DNA of 64,000 bases from Desulfoprunum benzoelyticum (GTDB taxonomy: Bacteria; Desulfobacterota; Desulfobulbia; Desulfobulbales; Desulfocapsaceae), in NCBI RefSeq assembly GCF_014201505.1, contig NZ_JACHEO010000006.1:62001-126000 (forward strand), written 5' to 3'. The position numbers and the translations under genes were made by a program. Shown here in pieces: positions 9,047 through 20,007 of this stretch. Every line of letters starts with the position of its first letter. Positions within the stretch are counted from its first letter, which is position 1. Below the pieces are notes generated by a model. The model was not told the DNA's origin, ran no database searches, and worked only from the letters and a program-made list of their open reading frames with translations.

Positions 9047-9427
9047 ATGCCACGAGGAGACGGAACAGGCCCAATGGGAGCCGGGACAATGACAGGCCAT
9101 GGCGGCGGGTACTGTGCAGGCACTGGAGTTCCAGGTTTTGCAGGGACATTTGGCGGACGCGGCGCCGGCGCCGGATTCGGGCGCAACTGTCCAACTTGGG
9201 GTCAGGGTCTGGGATTCGGCGCCGGCCGCTGGGGACGGCGGAACATGCCGGCGATCGCCGGGGTGTCCGGCCGTTTGCGTTTCGGCGGCTATGGCGTCCC
9301 GCAGGCCCAGCCGGGACCCGAGCAGGAAAAGAATATCCTGAGAAACCAGGCCGAGGCCCTCAAGGCCGACCTGGAAATCATCACCAGACGCCTCCAGGAC
9401 CTCGAAACGGAAGCGGCCGACGAATAG
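9047..9427 (+). CDS. DUF5320-type glycine-rich protein
   Basis: The 126-residue product opens with MPRGDGTGPMGAGTMTG, the typical start of DUF5320 proteins. It continues with a Gly-rich low-complexity stretch carrying two Cys (residues 24 and 46), and ends in a predicted coiled coil (about 90-122, KNILRNQAEALKADLEIITR). These small proteins travel with NifX-like and Mrp/NBP35-type genes, suggesting a role in metal-cluster handling, but their biochemistry is unknown. It begins 24 bp after the NifX-like gene with GAAGGGGG before the ATG, so it is almost certainly cotranscribed from the sigma-54 promoter. Confidence 0.8.
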   Translation: MPRGDGTGPMGAGTMTGHGGGYCAGTGVPGFAGTFGGRGAGAGFGRNCPTWGQGLGFGAGRWGRRNMPAIAGVSGRLRFGGYGVPQAQPGPEQEKNILRNQAEALKADLEIITRRLQDLETEAADE

Positions 9428-9509
9428 GCAGCCGGGGCGATGCTCTTGTCTGGTTCCGAAAACCGGCGGAGCATCCCGACTTTCATACCATGAAAGAGAT
9501 CATGCAAAG

Positions 9510-10346
9510 ATGACAACCGCTCCGACCCGGATCACCATCCTGATCGACAATCAAGCTGTCGCCGGCTGCAAGGCCGAGCACGGTTTTTCGCTGTGGCTTG
9601 AAACCGGAGGTCGGCGGATCCTGTTCGACACCGGGCAGGGCGAAGCCTTCCTTGGCAACGCCGAGACCCTCGGGATCGATCCGGGCCTGGCGGACACCAT
9701 CGTCCTGAGCCACGGCCATTACGACCACAGCGGCGGGCTGCCGCAGATCCTCAGACGGGCGAGAAAGGCCGATCTGTACTGCCACCCGGCGATTGTCTCA
9801 TCGCGGTACAGTATCCGCAACGGCACCCCGCGAGATCTCCGAATGCCGTCGGCATCGCTGATCGCCCTTCACCGGCTGCCGCTGGAACGCCTGCACTGGA
9901 TGCAACGGCCGCACTCCCTGACCGGGACCATCGGCCTGAGCGGCCCGATCCCGCGGGTCTCCGGATTCGAAGATACGGGCGGGCCGTTTTTCCTCGACCG
10001 CCAGGGACAGCGGCCCGACCCGATCGATGACGACCTCGCCCTCTGGGTGCGCACCGAAAGCGGATTGATCGTGGTCGTCGGCTGCGCCCACGCCGGCCTG
10101 GTCAACACCCTGCTCCATGCCCGGCAATGCAACGACGACCTGCCGATCAGGGCCGTCATCGGCGGCTTTCATCTGCTCAATGCCGCCTCCCGGCGCCTGG
10201 AGCAAACCATTGCGGCCCTGCGCGAATTGTCACCGGAGCGCATCATCCCCTGTCACTGCACGGGCGGAGTTGCCGTAACCGCTCTCCACCACGCCTTTGG
10301 CGATCGTGTCTTGCCGGGAGCTGCCGGGGCACGGTATATCTTGTAA
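9510..10346 (+). CDS. Metallo-beta-lactamase-fold hydrolase
   Basis: The 278-residue protein has the metal-binding signature SHGHYDHSGG (HxHxDH, about residues 66-75), a later GCAHAGLVN motif supplying another His, and a final IPCHCTGG His. This arrangement matches MBL-fold proteins annotated as related to the archaeal ribofuranosyl-aminobenzene phosphate synthase. Such genes often accompany NifX-like/DUF5320 clusters, so a link to cofactor or iron-sulfur chemistry is plausible but unproven. It starts 82 bp after the DUF5320 gene in the same direction. No signal peptide is visible, so it is cytoplasmic. The substrate is not predictable. Confidence 0.8.
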   Translation: MTTAPTRITILIDNQAVAGCKAEHGFSLWLETGGRRILFDTGQGEAFLGNAETLGIDPGLADTIVLSHGHYDHSGGLPQILRRARKADLYCHPAIVSSRYSIRNGTPRDLRMPSASLIALHRLPLERLHWMQRPHSLTGTIGLSGPIPRVSGFEDTGGPFFLDRQGQRPDPIDDDLALWVRTESGLIVVVGCAHAGLVNTLLHARQCNDDLPIRAVIGGFHLLNAASRRLEQTIAALRELSPERIIPCHCTGGVAVTALHHAFGDRVLPGAAGARYIL

Positions 10347-10429
10347 CAGATCAACCGGATACAGAGAAGGATCGTTGCGCCGTTGACGGGTTATGACAGT
10401 TTTTTCATCAGACCTTGCGTTTCTCCGAC

Positions 10430-10459
10430 TTGACAGACCCCCGCCGATTCAGCTATCAC
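10430..10459 (+). promoter_or_regulatory. Candidate sigma-70 promoter for NifU-like gene
   Basis: TTGACA at 10430-10435 is followed after 18 bp by TATCAC. It lies about 180 bp upstream of the NifU-like ATG, in a 294-bp gap after the metallo-hydrolase gene. The -35 is perfect, the -10 matches four of six bases, so support is moderate. Confidence 0.4.
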
Positions 10460-10640
10460 TGACATCGAATCAGGCATATACTCACAACCCCGCCGTTGCC
10501 TTCCCCCCCCCCGGCCAGGCACACGCCACTGACCGGAGGACGAGAAACGACGGCCGGTGCTTGCAGGATCGATCCCTTCGAACTTCATTCCCGCCTTCCC
10601 GACCAGGAGAGGCCATACCGGAGAAACAAAGAGAACAACC

Positions 10641-11060
10641 ATGGACACACATCTCAGCGGACAGGTGCATTCGGAACACTACATCGACATGGCCTCCAGG
10701 ACCAACCGCCTTGGAATCCTGGAACATCCGGACGGTTACGGCAAACGGATCGGCGACTGCGGTGACGTCATCGAGGTGTATCTGTCCGTTCTCGGCGGTC
10801 ATATTCAGATGGTTTCATTCCAGATCCAGGGCTGCCTGAACACCAACGCCTGCGCCAATACACTGGCTCTTCTGGTTGAAGGGAGAAGCGTTGCCGACAG
10901 CTGGCAGGTCACCCCGGACGACCTGATCGACTACCTGGAGACCCTGCCGGCCGATCACACCCACTGTGCCGAGCTGGTGGTCGGGGCCTTTTATCTCGCG
11001 CTCAGCAATTACAGCGCCAGCGGAAATGACTCCTGGCAGAAACCCTATCGGCAGGGGTGA
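10641..11060 (+). CDS. NifU/IscU-like iron-sulfur scaffold protein
   Basis: The 139-residue product matches the NifU N-terminal/IscU scaffold: GDCGDVIEVYL supplies the first Cys, GCLNTNACANTLALL the second region, and HCAELVVGAFYLAL the third. Scaffolds assemble 2Fe-2S or 4Fe-4S clusters on three conserved cysteines before passing them to apoproteins. No cysteine desulfurase gene is adjacent, and the typical C-terminal NifU domain is absent. The start at 10641 follows a weak GAGA-type ribosome site; the open frame extends further upstream without support. Its end overlaps the 3' end of convergent moeA by 16 bp. Context suggests a dedicated maturation role for the cofactor cluster upstream (inference). 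Confidence 0.75.
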   Translation: MDTHLSGQVHSEHYIDMASRTNRLGILEHPDGYGKRIGDCGDVIEVYLSVLGGHIQMVSFQIQGCLNTNACANTLALLVEGRSVADSWQVTPDDLIDYLETLPADHTHCAELVVGAFYLALSNYSASGNDSWQKPYRQG

Positions 11061-12289
11061 GGGGGAGCAGAGGCAAGCGACGGGTGGCGATGACCGAAAA
11101 ACCATGCCGCCGCCAGAGAGTCCTTCCTGATGACCGCAGATCCTTCAGGAATCTCTATCAGGACATTGGCGGCGGCCATCGCCTCGAACCTTCCCATCCG
11201 GCGTAACGGCACGGCGACAACGGCGCCGTCGACAGAGTGCGCCCGGCCGTAGACCAGCTGGGTCCAATCTTCCTGACCGGCAAGTTCTTCGGTTACGAAG
11301 ATCTGTTGTTTTTCCGGGAGGCAATCCGTGAAGCCCATCAGACGGCGGACACCGGGCAGGGCCAGCAGCAGCAGGGCCACATGGTTGGAGGGCGGCCCTC
11401 CCGGCAGGTTGAAGACGATCGTGTCACCGATCCTTCCCATGCAGGCGCCCTTGCCCGGGCCGATCCGGACCCGGTGGAAGATCTTCTCCATCCCGATCCG
11501 CTCCATCGCCCGCATGGTCAGGTCCTTGTCCCCGTCCAGCACGCCGCCGCAGGTGATCAGCACATCGACCTGGGAGACGATGCGCCGGAAATGGTCCTCC
11601 AGGCACTCAAGGCTGTCACGCAGGATGACGGCAGCGGCGCTGATGCCCAGGCTCCGCAGTTCGGCGGCCGCTATCACCATATTGCTGGCCGCGACCTTGC
11701 CGGCGGGGACCGGTTCGCCGGGCCACACCAGTTCACTGCCGGTCGCCGCCACAGCCACCCGCGGCAACGGGTAACAGACGACGCGATCGAGTCCGGCGGC
11801 CGCCAGCAGACCAAGATGGGCCGGGACGATCACGGTCCCCCGGGTCAGCACCACCTGCCCCTGCCTGATATCGCTGCCCCGGCGCAGGACATTCTTGCCG
11901 ACCCGGGAATCGGCGGTGATGATCACCGTCTGGCCGTCGACCCGGGCAAATTCCGACGAAAGCACCGCGGTCGCCCCGGCCGGCAGCGGGGCGCCGGTCA
12001 TGATCCGCACCGCCGTACCCGCCACGACAAAAAACCCCTGTTCATCGTCGCCGGCCGCCAACGCCCCGGTCACCGGCAAAGTCACCGGATTGGCCGGCGA
12101 GGCGGCGGCGATATCGGTCGAAACGACCGCAAACCCGTCCTTCAGCGACGAATCGACCGTCGGACAATGAACAACGGCGCAGGCATCCTCGGCGCAGACC
12201 ATCCCCAACGCCTCGTTGAGCGGCACCGTAACCGGCTGCAGGGGACGAAGCGCGCCGATATGCCGGTGCGCCTGAGACAGAGAAATCAT
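11045..12289 (-). CDS. moeA: Molybdopterin molybdenumtransferase MoeA
   Basis: The 414-residue protein spans all MoeA domains: the N-terminal linker with the DSSLKDGFAV segment, the RIMTGAPLPAGATAV motif, ATGSEL at the start of the MPT-binding domain, TCGGVLDGDKD, and the LPGGPPSNHV loop. MoeA inserts molybdate into adenylylated molybdopterin, giving the cofactor for formate dehydrogenases and other Mo/W enzymes. The usual SxxDG(Y/F)A motif is present as SLKDGFA. The gene is last in a minus-strand run after the zinc-ribbon gene, with a 151-bp gap. A role in tungsten or molybdenum insertion for anaerobic enzymes is expected. Confidence 0.92.
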   Translation of the reverse strand: MISLSQAHRHIGALRPLQPVTVPLNEALGMVCAEDACAVVHCPTVDSSLKDGFAVVSTDIAAASPANPVTLPVTGALAAGDDEQGFFVVAGTAVRIMTGAPLPAGATAVLSSEFARVDGQTVIITADSRVGKNVLRRGSDIRQGQVVLTRGTVIVPAHLGLLAAAGLDRVVCYPLPRVAVAATGSELVWPGEPVPAGKVAASNMVIAAAELRSLGISAAAVILRDSLECLEDHFRRIVSQVDVLITCGGVLDGDKDLTMRAMERIGMEKIFHRVRIGPGKGACMGRIGDTIVFNLPGGPPSNHVALLLLALPGVRRLMGFTDCLPEKQQIFVTEELAGQEDWTQLVYGRAHSVDGAVVAVPLRRMGRFEAMAAANVLIEIPEGSAVIRKDSLAAAWFFGHRHPSLASAPPHPCR

Positions 12290-12440
12290 AAACTGGTCCA
12301 GAGGTGAAGGATGAAACGCCGCCGGTGCGGCCTTGACGACTCAGACACCGACAGCATATCCGGGAATCATGTTCCTGTCGAGATCATCAGTGAACAACCT
12401 CCCGGGCGATCCGCGACCGCAGGGCGATTGCGTTCTTCCC

Positions 12441-13028
12441 TCAGCCGATGCAGAGGCCGCAGTCGGGACAGGTGGTGGCCGACGACGCGAGCGGCGAGCC
12501 GCAGGCCGGACAGATCGTCCGCGTCGCCCGGGGATCGAAGGCGGCCTGAAGATGGCTGAGATCGTGGTCGGCAAGCGCGGTGCTCTCCCGGAACTCCCGG
12601 GCCATGATCGCTGCCGCGTCCTGGATATCGCCCTCCCTGACCTGGAGGTCCACTTCCGGGCCGCCGCGTCAGCCGGTGCGGCTGGAGGCACCCTCGCCAC
12701 CGATGATCGAAGGGATGCCCTCGGCGGCGAGGAGTTTTTTGAGATACTTGATGTCTTTGAGCTGGCCGCGGCGCAGGGACATCAGGGTATCCTCGGCGGT
12801 AATCTCCGCCGGGCCGCGCACCGCACGGCGGTTGCCGCCACGGCGCAGGGCCTGCCAATCAGCGCCGCTGATCAGCCCGATACCGCAGGTCGCGCAGCTG
12901 ACGATCCCGGCCCGGTATTCGCCGTTGCACCGCGGACAGTACATCAGCCCGGGATCGCTGCCGTCGCCGGCTGGTCCCGTCCCTGCCGCCGGCCCATCCT
13001 TTCTCCTGAACCATGAAAAAATTCCCAT
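12441..13028 (-). CDS. Double zinc-ribbon protein with in-frame TGA (candidate selenoprotein)
   Basis: An ATG (GAGGAA 6 bases upstream) opens a frame that meets TGA at 12669-12671, codon 120, then continues in the same frame to a stop at 12441, 195 residues in all. Before the TGA are a first zinc knuckle (CPRCNGEYRAGIVSCATCG) and a domain with LMSLRRGQLKDIKYLKKLL. After it are GGPEVDLQVREGD and a second ribbon (CPACG...CPDCGLCIG). The second part looks like the missing end of the same protein, so this is a readthrough or a broken gene rather than two genes. A possible SECIS stem lies at 12632-12648. Function is unknown; it lies 37 bp behind hslU. A nonsense mutation is the alternative. Confidence 0.6.
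12632..12648 (-). promoter_or_regulatory. Possible SECIS-like hairpin after the second in-frame TGA
   Basis: On the minus strand CCTCC-AGGTCAG-GGAGG can form a 5-bp stem with GGU in the loop, the GGU lying 26 nt after TGA 12669-12671. The distance is at the long end for bacterial SECIS elements and a competing 4-bp stem (GACC/GGTC) exists, so this is weaker than the element at 5577. Confidence 0.35.
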
Positions 13029-13065
13029 CGCCGTTCCTCAGATCGTTTGTTGACGGACGCTCATA

Positions 13066-14999
<1,934 letters not shown>

Positions 15000-15051
15000 C
15001 GTTCTCTCATGCAGTGGAAAGTGGACTGCCCGTTCGGAAGAACAGGGCGCT

Positions 15052-15963
15052 TCATTCATCGTTCGACCGGGCCAGGGGATGGGCCTTGTCATAGACCTCG
15101 CTGAGATGGTCCAGGGTCAGGTGGGTATACCGCTGGGTGGTCGACAGGCTGGCGTGGCCCAGCAGTTCCTGGACCGAACGCAGGTCCGCCCCCATCTCGA
15201 GGAGATGGGTGGCGAAAGAGTGGCGCAGGGCGTGCGGGGTGACGATCTGGCTGATGCCGGCCCGTTCGCCGTAGGACCTGACCATCCGCTCGACGCTGCG
15301 CGAGGTCAGGCGGCCGCCCCGGCCGTTGAGAAACAGCGGCGCCGGGTCGATCGCCCGGTTGCGGCCGGCCCGCTCCGCCAGTAGCCGGTCCCGCTGCGGC
15401 AGCCAGTTCCTGACCGCCTCGATTGCCGGCCGGCCGACCGGCACCAGCCGCTCCTTGTTCCCCTTGCCGCGTACCCTAAGCACTTCCTCGGCGAAATCAA
15501 GATCGGCGACATCCCGCGACACCAGTTCCGACACCCGCATCCCGGTCGAATAGAGCAGTTCGAGGATCGCCCGATCCCGGGCCATGAAGGTGTCCCGGGA
15601 ACCGGGGGTGTCGAGCAGCAGGAAGGTCTCGTCGACGGTGAGAAAGACCGGAATGTAGCGATGGACCTTGGGCCCGGCGATCCCGATCAGCGGATCGGCG
15701 GCCAGGATCTTCTCCCGCAGCAGAAAGCGGACGAAGGTCCGCAGGGCCGACAGTTTGCGGCAGACCGTCGCCGCACCGTTGGTCCGGTGCAGGCTGACGA
15801 CATAGGCGCGGACCGTCGCCGGGCTCATCGATGCCACGGACCTGTCGTCGCCGAGGGTGGCGGCGAATTCGAGCAGATCGTGGCGGTAGCCGCTGACGGT
15901 ATGGAGTGAGTAGCCCTTCTCGGTCTCGAGCCAGCGGCTGAAGAGGTGTATGCACTGTTCCAT
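15052..15963 (-). CDS. xerC: Tyrosine recombinase XerC
   Basis: The 303-residue protein has the N-terminal SAM-like core-binding domain (1-90) and a catalytic domain with the full tyrosine-recombinase set: Arg in STGMRVSEL, Lys in [12 protein letters not shown], HxxR in [13 protein letters not shown], His in [15 protein letters not shown] and the nucleophilic Tyr of that motif. XerC with XerD resolves chromosome dimers at dif. Its linkage to hslVU and its lack of phage or integron neighbours favour the housekeeping XerC rather than a mobile integrase. Confidence 0.92.
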   Translation of the reverse strand: MEQCIHLFSRWLETEKGYSLHTVSGYRHDLLEFAATLGDDRSVASMSPATVRAYVVSLHRTNGAATVCRKLSALRTFVRFLLREKILAADPLIGIAGPKVHRYIPVFLTVDETFLLLDTPGSRDTFMARDRAILELLYSTGMRVSELVSRDVADLDFAEEVLRVRGKGNKERLVPVGRPAIEAVRNWLPQRDRLLAERAGRNRAIDPAPLFLNGRGGRLTSRSVERMVRSYGERAGISQIVTPHALRHSFATHLLEMGADLRSVQELLGHASLSTTQRYTHLTLDHLSEVYDKAHPLARSNDE

Positions 15964-16062
15964 CGTACCTGGGGATTGCGTTTTTTTGAGTCCGGCAGGT
16001 CGCCGGTAATCATCGCGACGATGACGCTCGCCTCGTTTCCCGGCATCGGCGCCAATGAGGCC

Positions 16063-16092
16063 TTGCAGGTTCGACAGGTTGTCGAATATACT
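16063..16092 (+). promoter_or_regulatory. Sigma-70 promoter upstream of xseB
   Basis: TTGCAG at 16063-16068 and TATACT at 16087-16092 are separated by 18 bp, 80 bp before the xseB ATG, in the gap between divergent xerC and xseB. Confidence 0.55.
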
Positions 16093-16172
16093 GGGCTCAT
16101 CCGGACGCCTGTAGTTCTAGCCGGAAAGAAGAGGCGATTCAACGATCTTTTGCACTGCCCGAACCTATCGAT

Positions 16173-16421
16173 ATGGCCCAGAAAACATTTGAAGCTGCCA
16201 TGGCCCGTCTTGAACAGCTCACCGAAGAGCTCGAGAGCGGGGATATCAGTCTCGACAAGAGCCTGAAAAAATTTGACGAAGGCGTCAAGCTGGCCGAATT
16301 CTGCAACGCCCAGCTGACCGAAGCCCGGGCCCGGGTGGAAATGCTGCTCGAAAAGGACGGCCGCCTGCAGTCGGTCCCCTTTGAAGGATTGGATCGTGGA
16401 GATACGGACCTACCTGAATGA
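16173..16421 (+). CDS. xseB: Exodeoxyribonuclease VII small subunit
   Basis: The 82-residue helical protein has the XseB pattern [19 protein letters not shown] followed by [22 protein letters not shown]. It binds the large subunit XseA to form exonuclease VII. xseA is not in the window. The 3' end overlaps ispA by 26 bp, an arrangement (xseB-ispA-dxs) common in proteobacteria. Confidence 0.93.
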   Translation: MAQKTFEAAMARLEQLTEELESGDISLDKSLKKFDEGVKLAEFCNAQLTEARARVEMLLEKDGRLQSVPFEGLDRGDTDLPE

Positions 16422-17292
16422 ACGGCGGCTCGTCGTCGAGGAGGCCCTGCGCCGCTGCACCCTCGAGGCCGAGGGACCTTTCGCCCGCCATATCGAGGCG
16501 ATGCGCTACAGCCTCTTCGTCGGCGGCAAACGGCTGCGGCCGATCCTCTGTCTCGCCGCGGGGGAAGCGATAAACGACAGCCCCGCCACCGCCGCCGGTC
16601 TCCTGCCCGTCGCCTGCGCCCTCGAGTGCATCCACACCTATTCCCTGATCCATGACGATCTGCCGCCGATGGACGACGACGATCTGCGCCGGGGCAAGCC
16701 GACCAACCACGTGCTCTACGGCGAGGCGGCGGCGATCCTCGCCGGCGACAGCCTCCTGACCTGGGGCTTCGACCTGCTGACCGACCCGGCCGCCTCCACG
16801 ATCCCGGCCGAGCGGCGTCTGGCCATCGCCCACCGCATCGCCAGGGCCGCCGGCCCCCTGGGGATGGTCGGCGGCCAGTCGCTGGACATCGCCTCCGAGA
16901 ACAGCGATATCTCCTTCGACACCCTGCAGACCATCCACCGCAGCAAGACCGGGGCCCTGATCACCTGTGCCGTCGAGACCGGGGCGATCGGCGCCGGGGC
17001 CGACGGCGATCAGACCGCCGCCCTGGTCCGTTTCGGCAACCAGATCGGGCTTGCCTTCCAGATCGTCGACGACCTGCTCAATGTCACCTCCACCACCGCC
17101 ACACTGGGCAAGGCGGCCGGCAGTGACGCCGCCCACGGCAAGGCCACCTATCCCGCCTACTTCGGGGTCGACGGGACCCGGACCAGGGCCGCCGCCGCCG
17201 TCGAAGCGGCGAAGGACGCCCTTGCCGGTCTCAACGCCAAGGCCGAACCGCTGCGGGCCCTCGCCGATTATATCTACTCCAGGACCAGCTAG
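16396..17292 (+). CDS. ispA: Farnesyl/geranyl diphosphate synthase IspA
   Basis: The polyprenyl synthase carries both aspartate-rich motifs: [14 protein letters not shown] (first, with the two-residue insertion typical of bacterial type II FPP synthase) and DDLLN (second). GGKRLRP and the QSLDI segment are also present. It condenses IPP with DMAPP and GPP to make FPP for quinone, undecaprenyl and hopanoid synthesis. I prefer the GTG at 16396 because GAAGGA lies 7 bases upstream; a TTG at 16381 is possible. The gene feeds from dxs directly downstream. Confidence 0.93.
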   Translation: MEIRTYLNERRLVVEEALRRCTLEAEGPFARHIEAMRYSLFVGGKRLRPILCLAAGEAINDSPATAAGLLPVACALECIHTYSLIHDDLPPMDDDDLRRGKPTNHVLYGEAAAILAGDSLLTWGFDLLTDPAASTIPAERRLAIAHRIARAAGPLGMVGGQSLDIASENSDISFDTLQTIHRSKTGALITCAVETGAIGAGADGDQTAALVRFGNQIGLAFQIVDDLLNVTSTTATLGKAAGSDAAHGKATYPAYFGVDGTRTRAAAAVEAAKDALAGLNAKAEPLRALADYIYSRTS

Positions 17293-17358
17293 GATCTGCC
17301 GTCCGGCCCAACCTTTCCGCTTTCTGGCGGTCATGGAAGAAAAATCAGGCATTGCGGC

Positions 17359-17378
17359 GGCAATATGATTATATTGCC
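17359..17378. promoter_or_regulatory. Perfect inverted repeat upstream of dxs
   Basis: GGCAATAT-GATT-ATATTGCC is an 8-bp perfect inverted repeat with a 4-base loop, 46 bp before the dxs ATG. No T-run follows, so it is not a simple terminator; it could be an operator or a leader hairpin. Confidence 0.35.
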
Positions 17379-17424
17379 TCGACGCCGAGAAATTACCCGC
17401 CCCCGTTGAGACCTACCCACTACC

Positions 17425-19335
17425 ATGCTGAACACACTGACAGGCATCAGCCACCGCACGCTGCTCGAGGACATAAACTCGCCGGCCGATATCCGCGGCC
17501 TGGCGATCCCCGAACTCGTCGACCTGGCCCAGGAAATACGCGACCTGATCATCAGGACCGTGTCCCGGACCGGCGGCCACCTCGCCCCGAGCCTCGGCGT
17601 CGTCGAGTTGACGATCGCCCTGCACTACGTCTTCGATACGCCGCAGGACAAGCTGATCTGGGATGTCGGGCACCAGTCCTACACCCACAAGATCCTCACC
17701 GGCCGCCGCGACCAGTTCGCCACCCTGCGCCAGTACAAGGGGATCAGCGGCTTTCCGAAGATCAAGGAGAGCCGCTATGATGTCTTCGAGACCGGCCACA
17801 GCTCGACCTCGATCTCGGCCGCCCTCGGCATGGCCCTGGCCCGCGACATCAAAAAGGAGACGCACCGGGCCATCGCCGTCATCGGCGACGGCTCGATGAC
17901 CGCCGGCCTCGCCTTCGAGGCCCTCAACAACGCCGGCCACCTCGACCGCGACCTGATCGTCATCCTCAACGACAACGAGATGTCGATATCGCCGAACGTC
18001 GGCGCCCTCTCCAGCTTCCTCAGCCGCAAACTGAGCGGCAAGACGATGCGGCGGGTCAAGGCCCACATCGAGGAACGGCTGGGGCAGCTGTCCAACGTCG
18101 GCGAGAACATTCTCAACATCCTGCGCAAGAGCGAGGAAAGCTTCAAGAGCTTCTTCACCCCCGGCATGCTGTTCGAGGCCTTGAAATTCGACTATATCGG
18201 CCCGATCCAGGGCCATGAGCTGGAAGACCTGATCGAGACGTTCGAGGGGGTGCGCGACAACATCCACGGACCGGTGCTGATCCATGTGCTGACCAAGAAG
18301 GGTAAGGGCTATCTGCCGGCGGAAAAGAATCCCGGCCTGTATCACGGGGTCGGTCCCTTCGACATCGCCAGCGGCAAACCCCAATCGTCGAACGGCTCGA
18401 TCAGCTACACCGAAGTCTTCGGCAGCACGATGGTCCAGATGGCGATGAGCGACCACCGGATCGCCGCCATCTCGGCGGCGATGATCACCGGTACCGGCCT
18501 GAACAGTTTCGCCCAGCAGTTTCCGGAGCGTTTTTTCGATGTCGGCATCGCCGAGCAGCACGCCGTCACCTTCGCCGCCGGCCTCGCCTCGCAGGGCCTG
18601 CGACCGGTCGTGGCGATCTATTCGAGCTTCTTCCAGCGGGCGCTCGACCAGATCATCCACGATGTCTGCATCCCCAAACTGCCGGTGACGCTGGCCATCG
18701 ACCGGGCCGGAGTCGTCGGCGACGACGGGCCGACCCATCATGGCGTCTTCGACATCTCCTTCCTCCGCTTCATCCCCAACCTCGTGGTGATGGCGCCGAA
18801 GGACGAGGAGGAACTGCAGCACATGCTCTACACCGCCGTCACCCTCGGCGGCCCGGCCGCCGTCCGCTATCCCCGCGGCCCCGGGGAACGGGTCGAACTG
18901 GCGACGACCTTGAAGAAACTGGAAATCGGCAGGGGCGAAGTGCTGGTCGAAGGCGACGACATCCTGCTGCTGCCGGTCGGCAACCGGGTCTATCCCGCCC
19001 TCCACGCCGCCGACGGCCTGCGCAAGGTCGGAATCAGCGCCGCCGTCATCAACCCCCGCTTCATCAAGCCCCTCGATGATGAGCTGATCTCCACCTGGGC
19101 AAGGCGTTGCGGCCGGGTGATCACGATCGAGGACAATGCCCGGCAAGGCGGTTTCGGCAGCGCGGTCCTCGAACTCCTCGGCAGCCGCCGGCTGGCCTTT
19201 GTCAGAACCTGCCTGCTCGCCCATCCCGACGAATTCGTCGAACACGGGCCGCAGGCGGTGCTGTGGAAAAACAGCCGTCTCGACACCCCGTCGATCATCA
19301 GCGCCGCCATCGACCTGATGCAGCAGAAAGACTGA
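17425..19335 (+). CDS. dxs: 1-deoxy-D-xylulose-5-phosphate synthase
   Basis: The 636-residue enzyme shows the TPP-binding core [18 protein letters not shown], the [15 protein letters not shown] segment, and the transketolase pyrimidine domain ([18 protein letters not shown]) with its catalytic Glu. It joins pyruvate and glyceraldehyde 3-phosphate, the first step of the MEP isoprenoid pathway, and is placed directly behind ispA. Length and order are typical. The 132-bp gap from ispA holds a hairpin at 17359-17378. Confidence 0.97.
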   Translation: MLNTLTGISHRTLLEDINSPADIRGLAIPELVDLAQEIRDLIIRTVSRTGGHLAPSLGVVELTIALHYVFDTPQDKLIWDVGHQSYTHKILTGRRDQFATLRQYKGISGFPKIKESRYDVFETGHSSTSISAALGMALARDIKKETHRAIAVIGDGSMTAGLAFEALNNAGHLDRDLIVILNDNEMSISPNVGALSSFLSRKLSGKTMRRVKAHIEERLGQLSNVGENILNILRKSEESFKSFFTPGMLFEALKFDYIGPIQGHELEDLIETFEGVRDNIHGPVLIHVLTKKGKGYLPAEKNPGLYHGVGPFDIASGKPQSSNGSISYTEVFGSTMVQMAMSDHRIAAISAAMITGTGLNSFAQQFPERFFDVGIAEQHAVTFAAGLASQGLRPVVAIYSSFFQRALDQIIHDVCIPKLPVTLAIDRAGVVGDDGPTHHGVFDISFLRFIPNLVVMAPKDEEELQHMLYTAVTLGGPAAVRYPRGPGERVELATTLKKLEIGRGEVLVEGDDILLLPVGNRVYPALHAADGLRKVGISAAVINPRFIKPLDDELISTWARRCGRVITIEDNARQGGFGSAVLELLGSRRLAFVRTCLLAHPDEFVEHGPQAVLWKNSRLDTPSIISAAIDLMQQKD

Positions 19336-19413
19336 GGGGCATCGCCGGGAACGCGCCGGGACCGGGATCCACAGCAACCCTCGGCAGCCCATGACTCCCC
19401 GCCGGAACCTGAC

Positions 19414-20007
19414 ATGAAGATCCTCGCCGTCGCCGACCGTGTCACCAGCGTCCTGCTCGAACCGGCGCTTGCACCCGTTGCCCTCGCCGACGTCGACCTG
19501 ATCGTCTCCTGCGGCGACCTGCCGCCGGAATTTCTGGCCCGGTTGAAGGCCCGCTACGACGTTCCCCTCCTCTACGTCCTCGGCAACCATGATCTGCGCT
19601 ACGACGCCTCGCCGCCCCTGGGCTGCCGCTGCATCGACCGGCGGCTCGTCACCCATCGCGGCCTGCGCATCCTCGGCTTCTCCGGCAGCCGGTGGTACAA
19701 CGGCAATGTCAACCAGTTCACCGAAACGGAGATGAGCGCCTTCATCCGCCGTCTGCGTCTGTCCCTGTGGCTCTCACGCGGGGTCGACCTCGTCGTGACC
19801 CACGCCCCGCCCCGCCATATCCACGACGCCGAAGACCGCTGCCATCGAGGGTTCGCCAGTTTCAACGCCCTGATCGCCCGTTACCGCCCGGCCTGCCTCG
19901 TCCACGGCCACATCCACTCCCAGTTCGCCGATGAGGCGGCACGAGTGACGACCGTCAACTCCACCAGGGTCATCAACAGCTATGGCTACTGCACCTTCGA
20001 AATATAA
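19414..20007 (+). CDS. Calcineurin-like metallophosphoesterase family protein
   Basis: The 197-residue product has GDLPPEF, GNHD, VVTHAPP and HGHIH, four of the five metal-binding motifs of the family. The first motif, normally DxH, reads VADRVTS, so the His is replaced by Val; metal site 1 may be altered. Substrate is unknown; relatives hydrolyse phosphodiesters or cyclic nucleotides. The last 26 bp overlap the ParB/RAM gene, implying coupled expression with it. Confidence 0.8.
   Translation: MKILAVADRVTSVLLEPALAPVALADVDLIVSCGDLPPEFLARLKARYDVPLLYVLGNHDLRYDASPPLGCRCIDRRLVTHRGLRILGFSGSRWYNGNVNQFTETEMSAFIRRLRLSLWLSRGVDLVVTHAPPRHIHDAEDRCHRGFASFNALIARYRPACLVHGHIHSQFADEAARVTTVNSTRVINSYGYCTFEI

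Noticed and set aside
15052-15963. xerC as a mobile-element integrase
   Set aside because: It is linked to hslVU as in many chromosomes, with no phage, integron or att-like repeats nearby.
17413-19656. 747-codon frame antisense to dxs
   Set aside because: Shadow of dxs; no recognisable motif or ribosome site.
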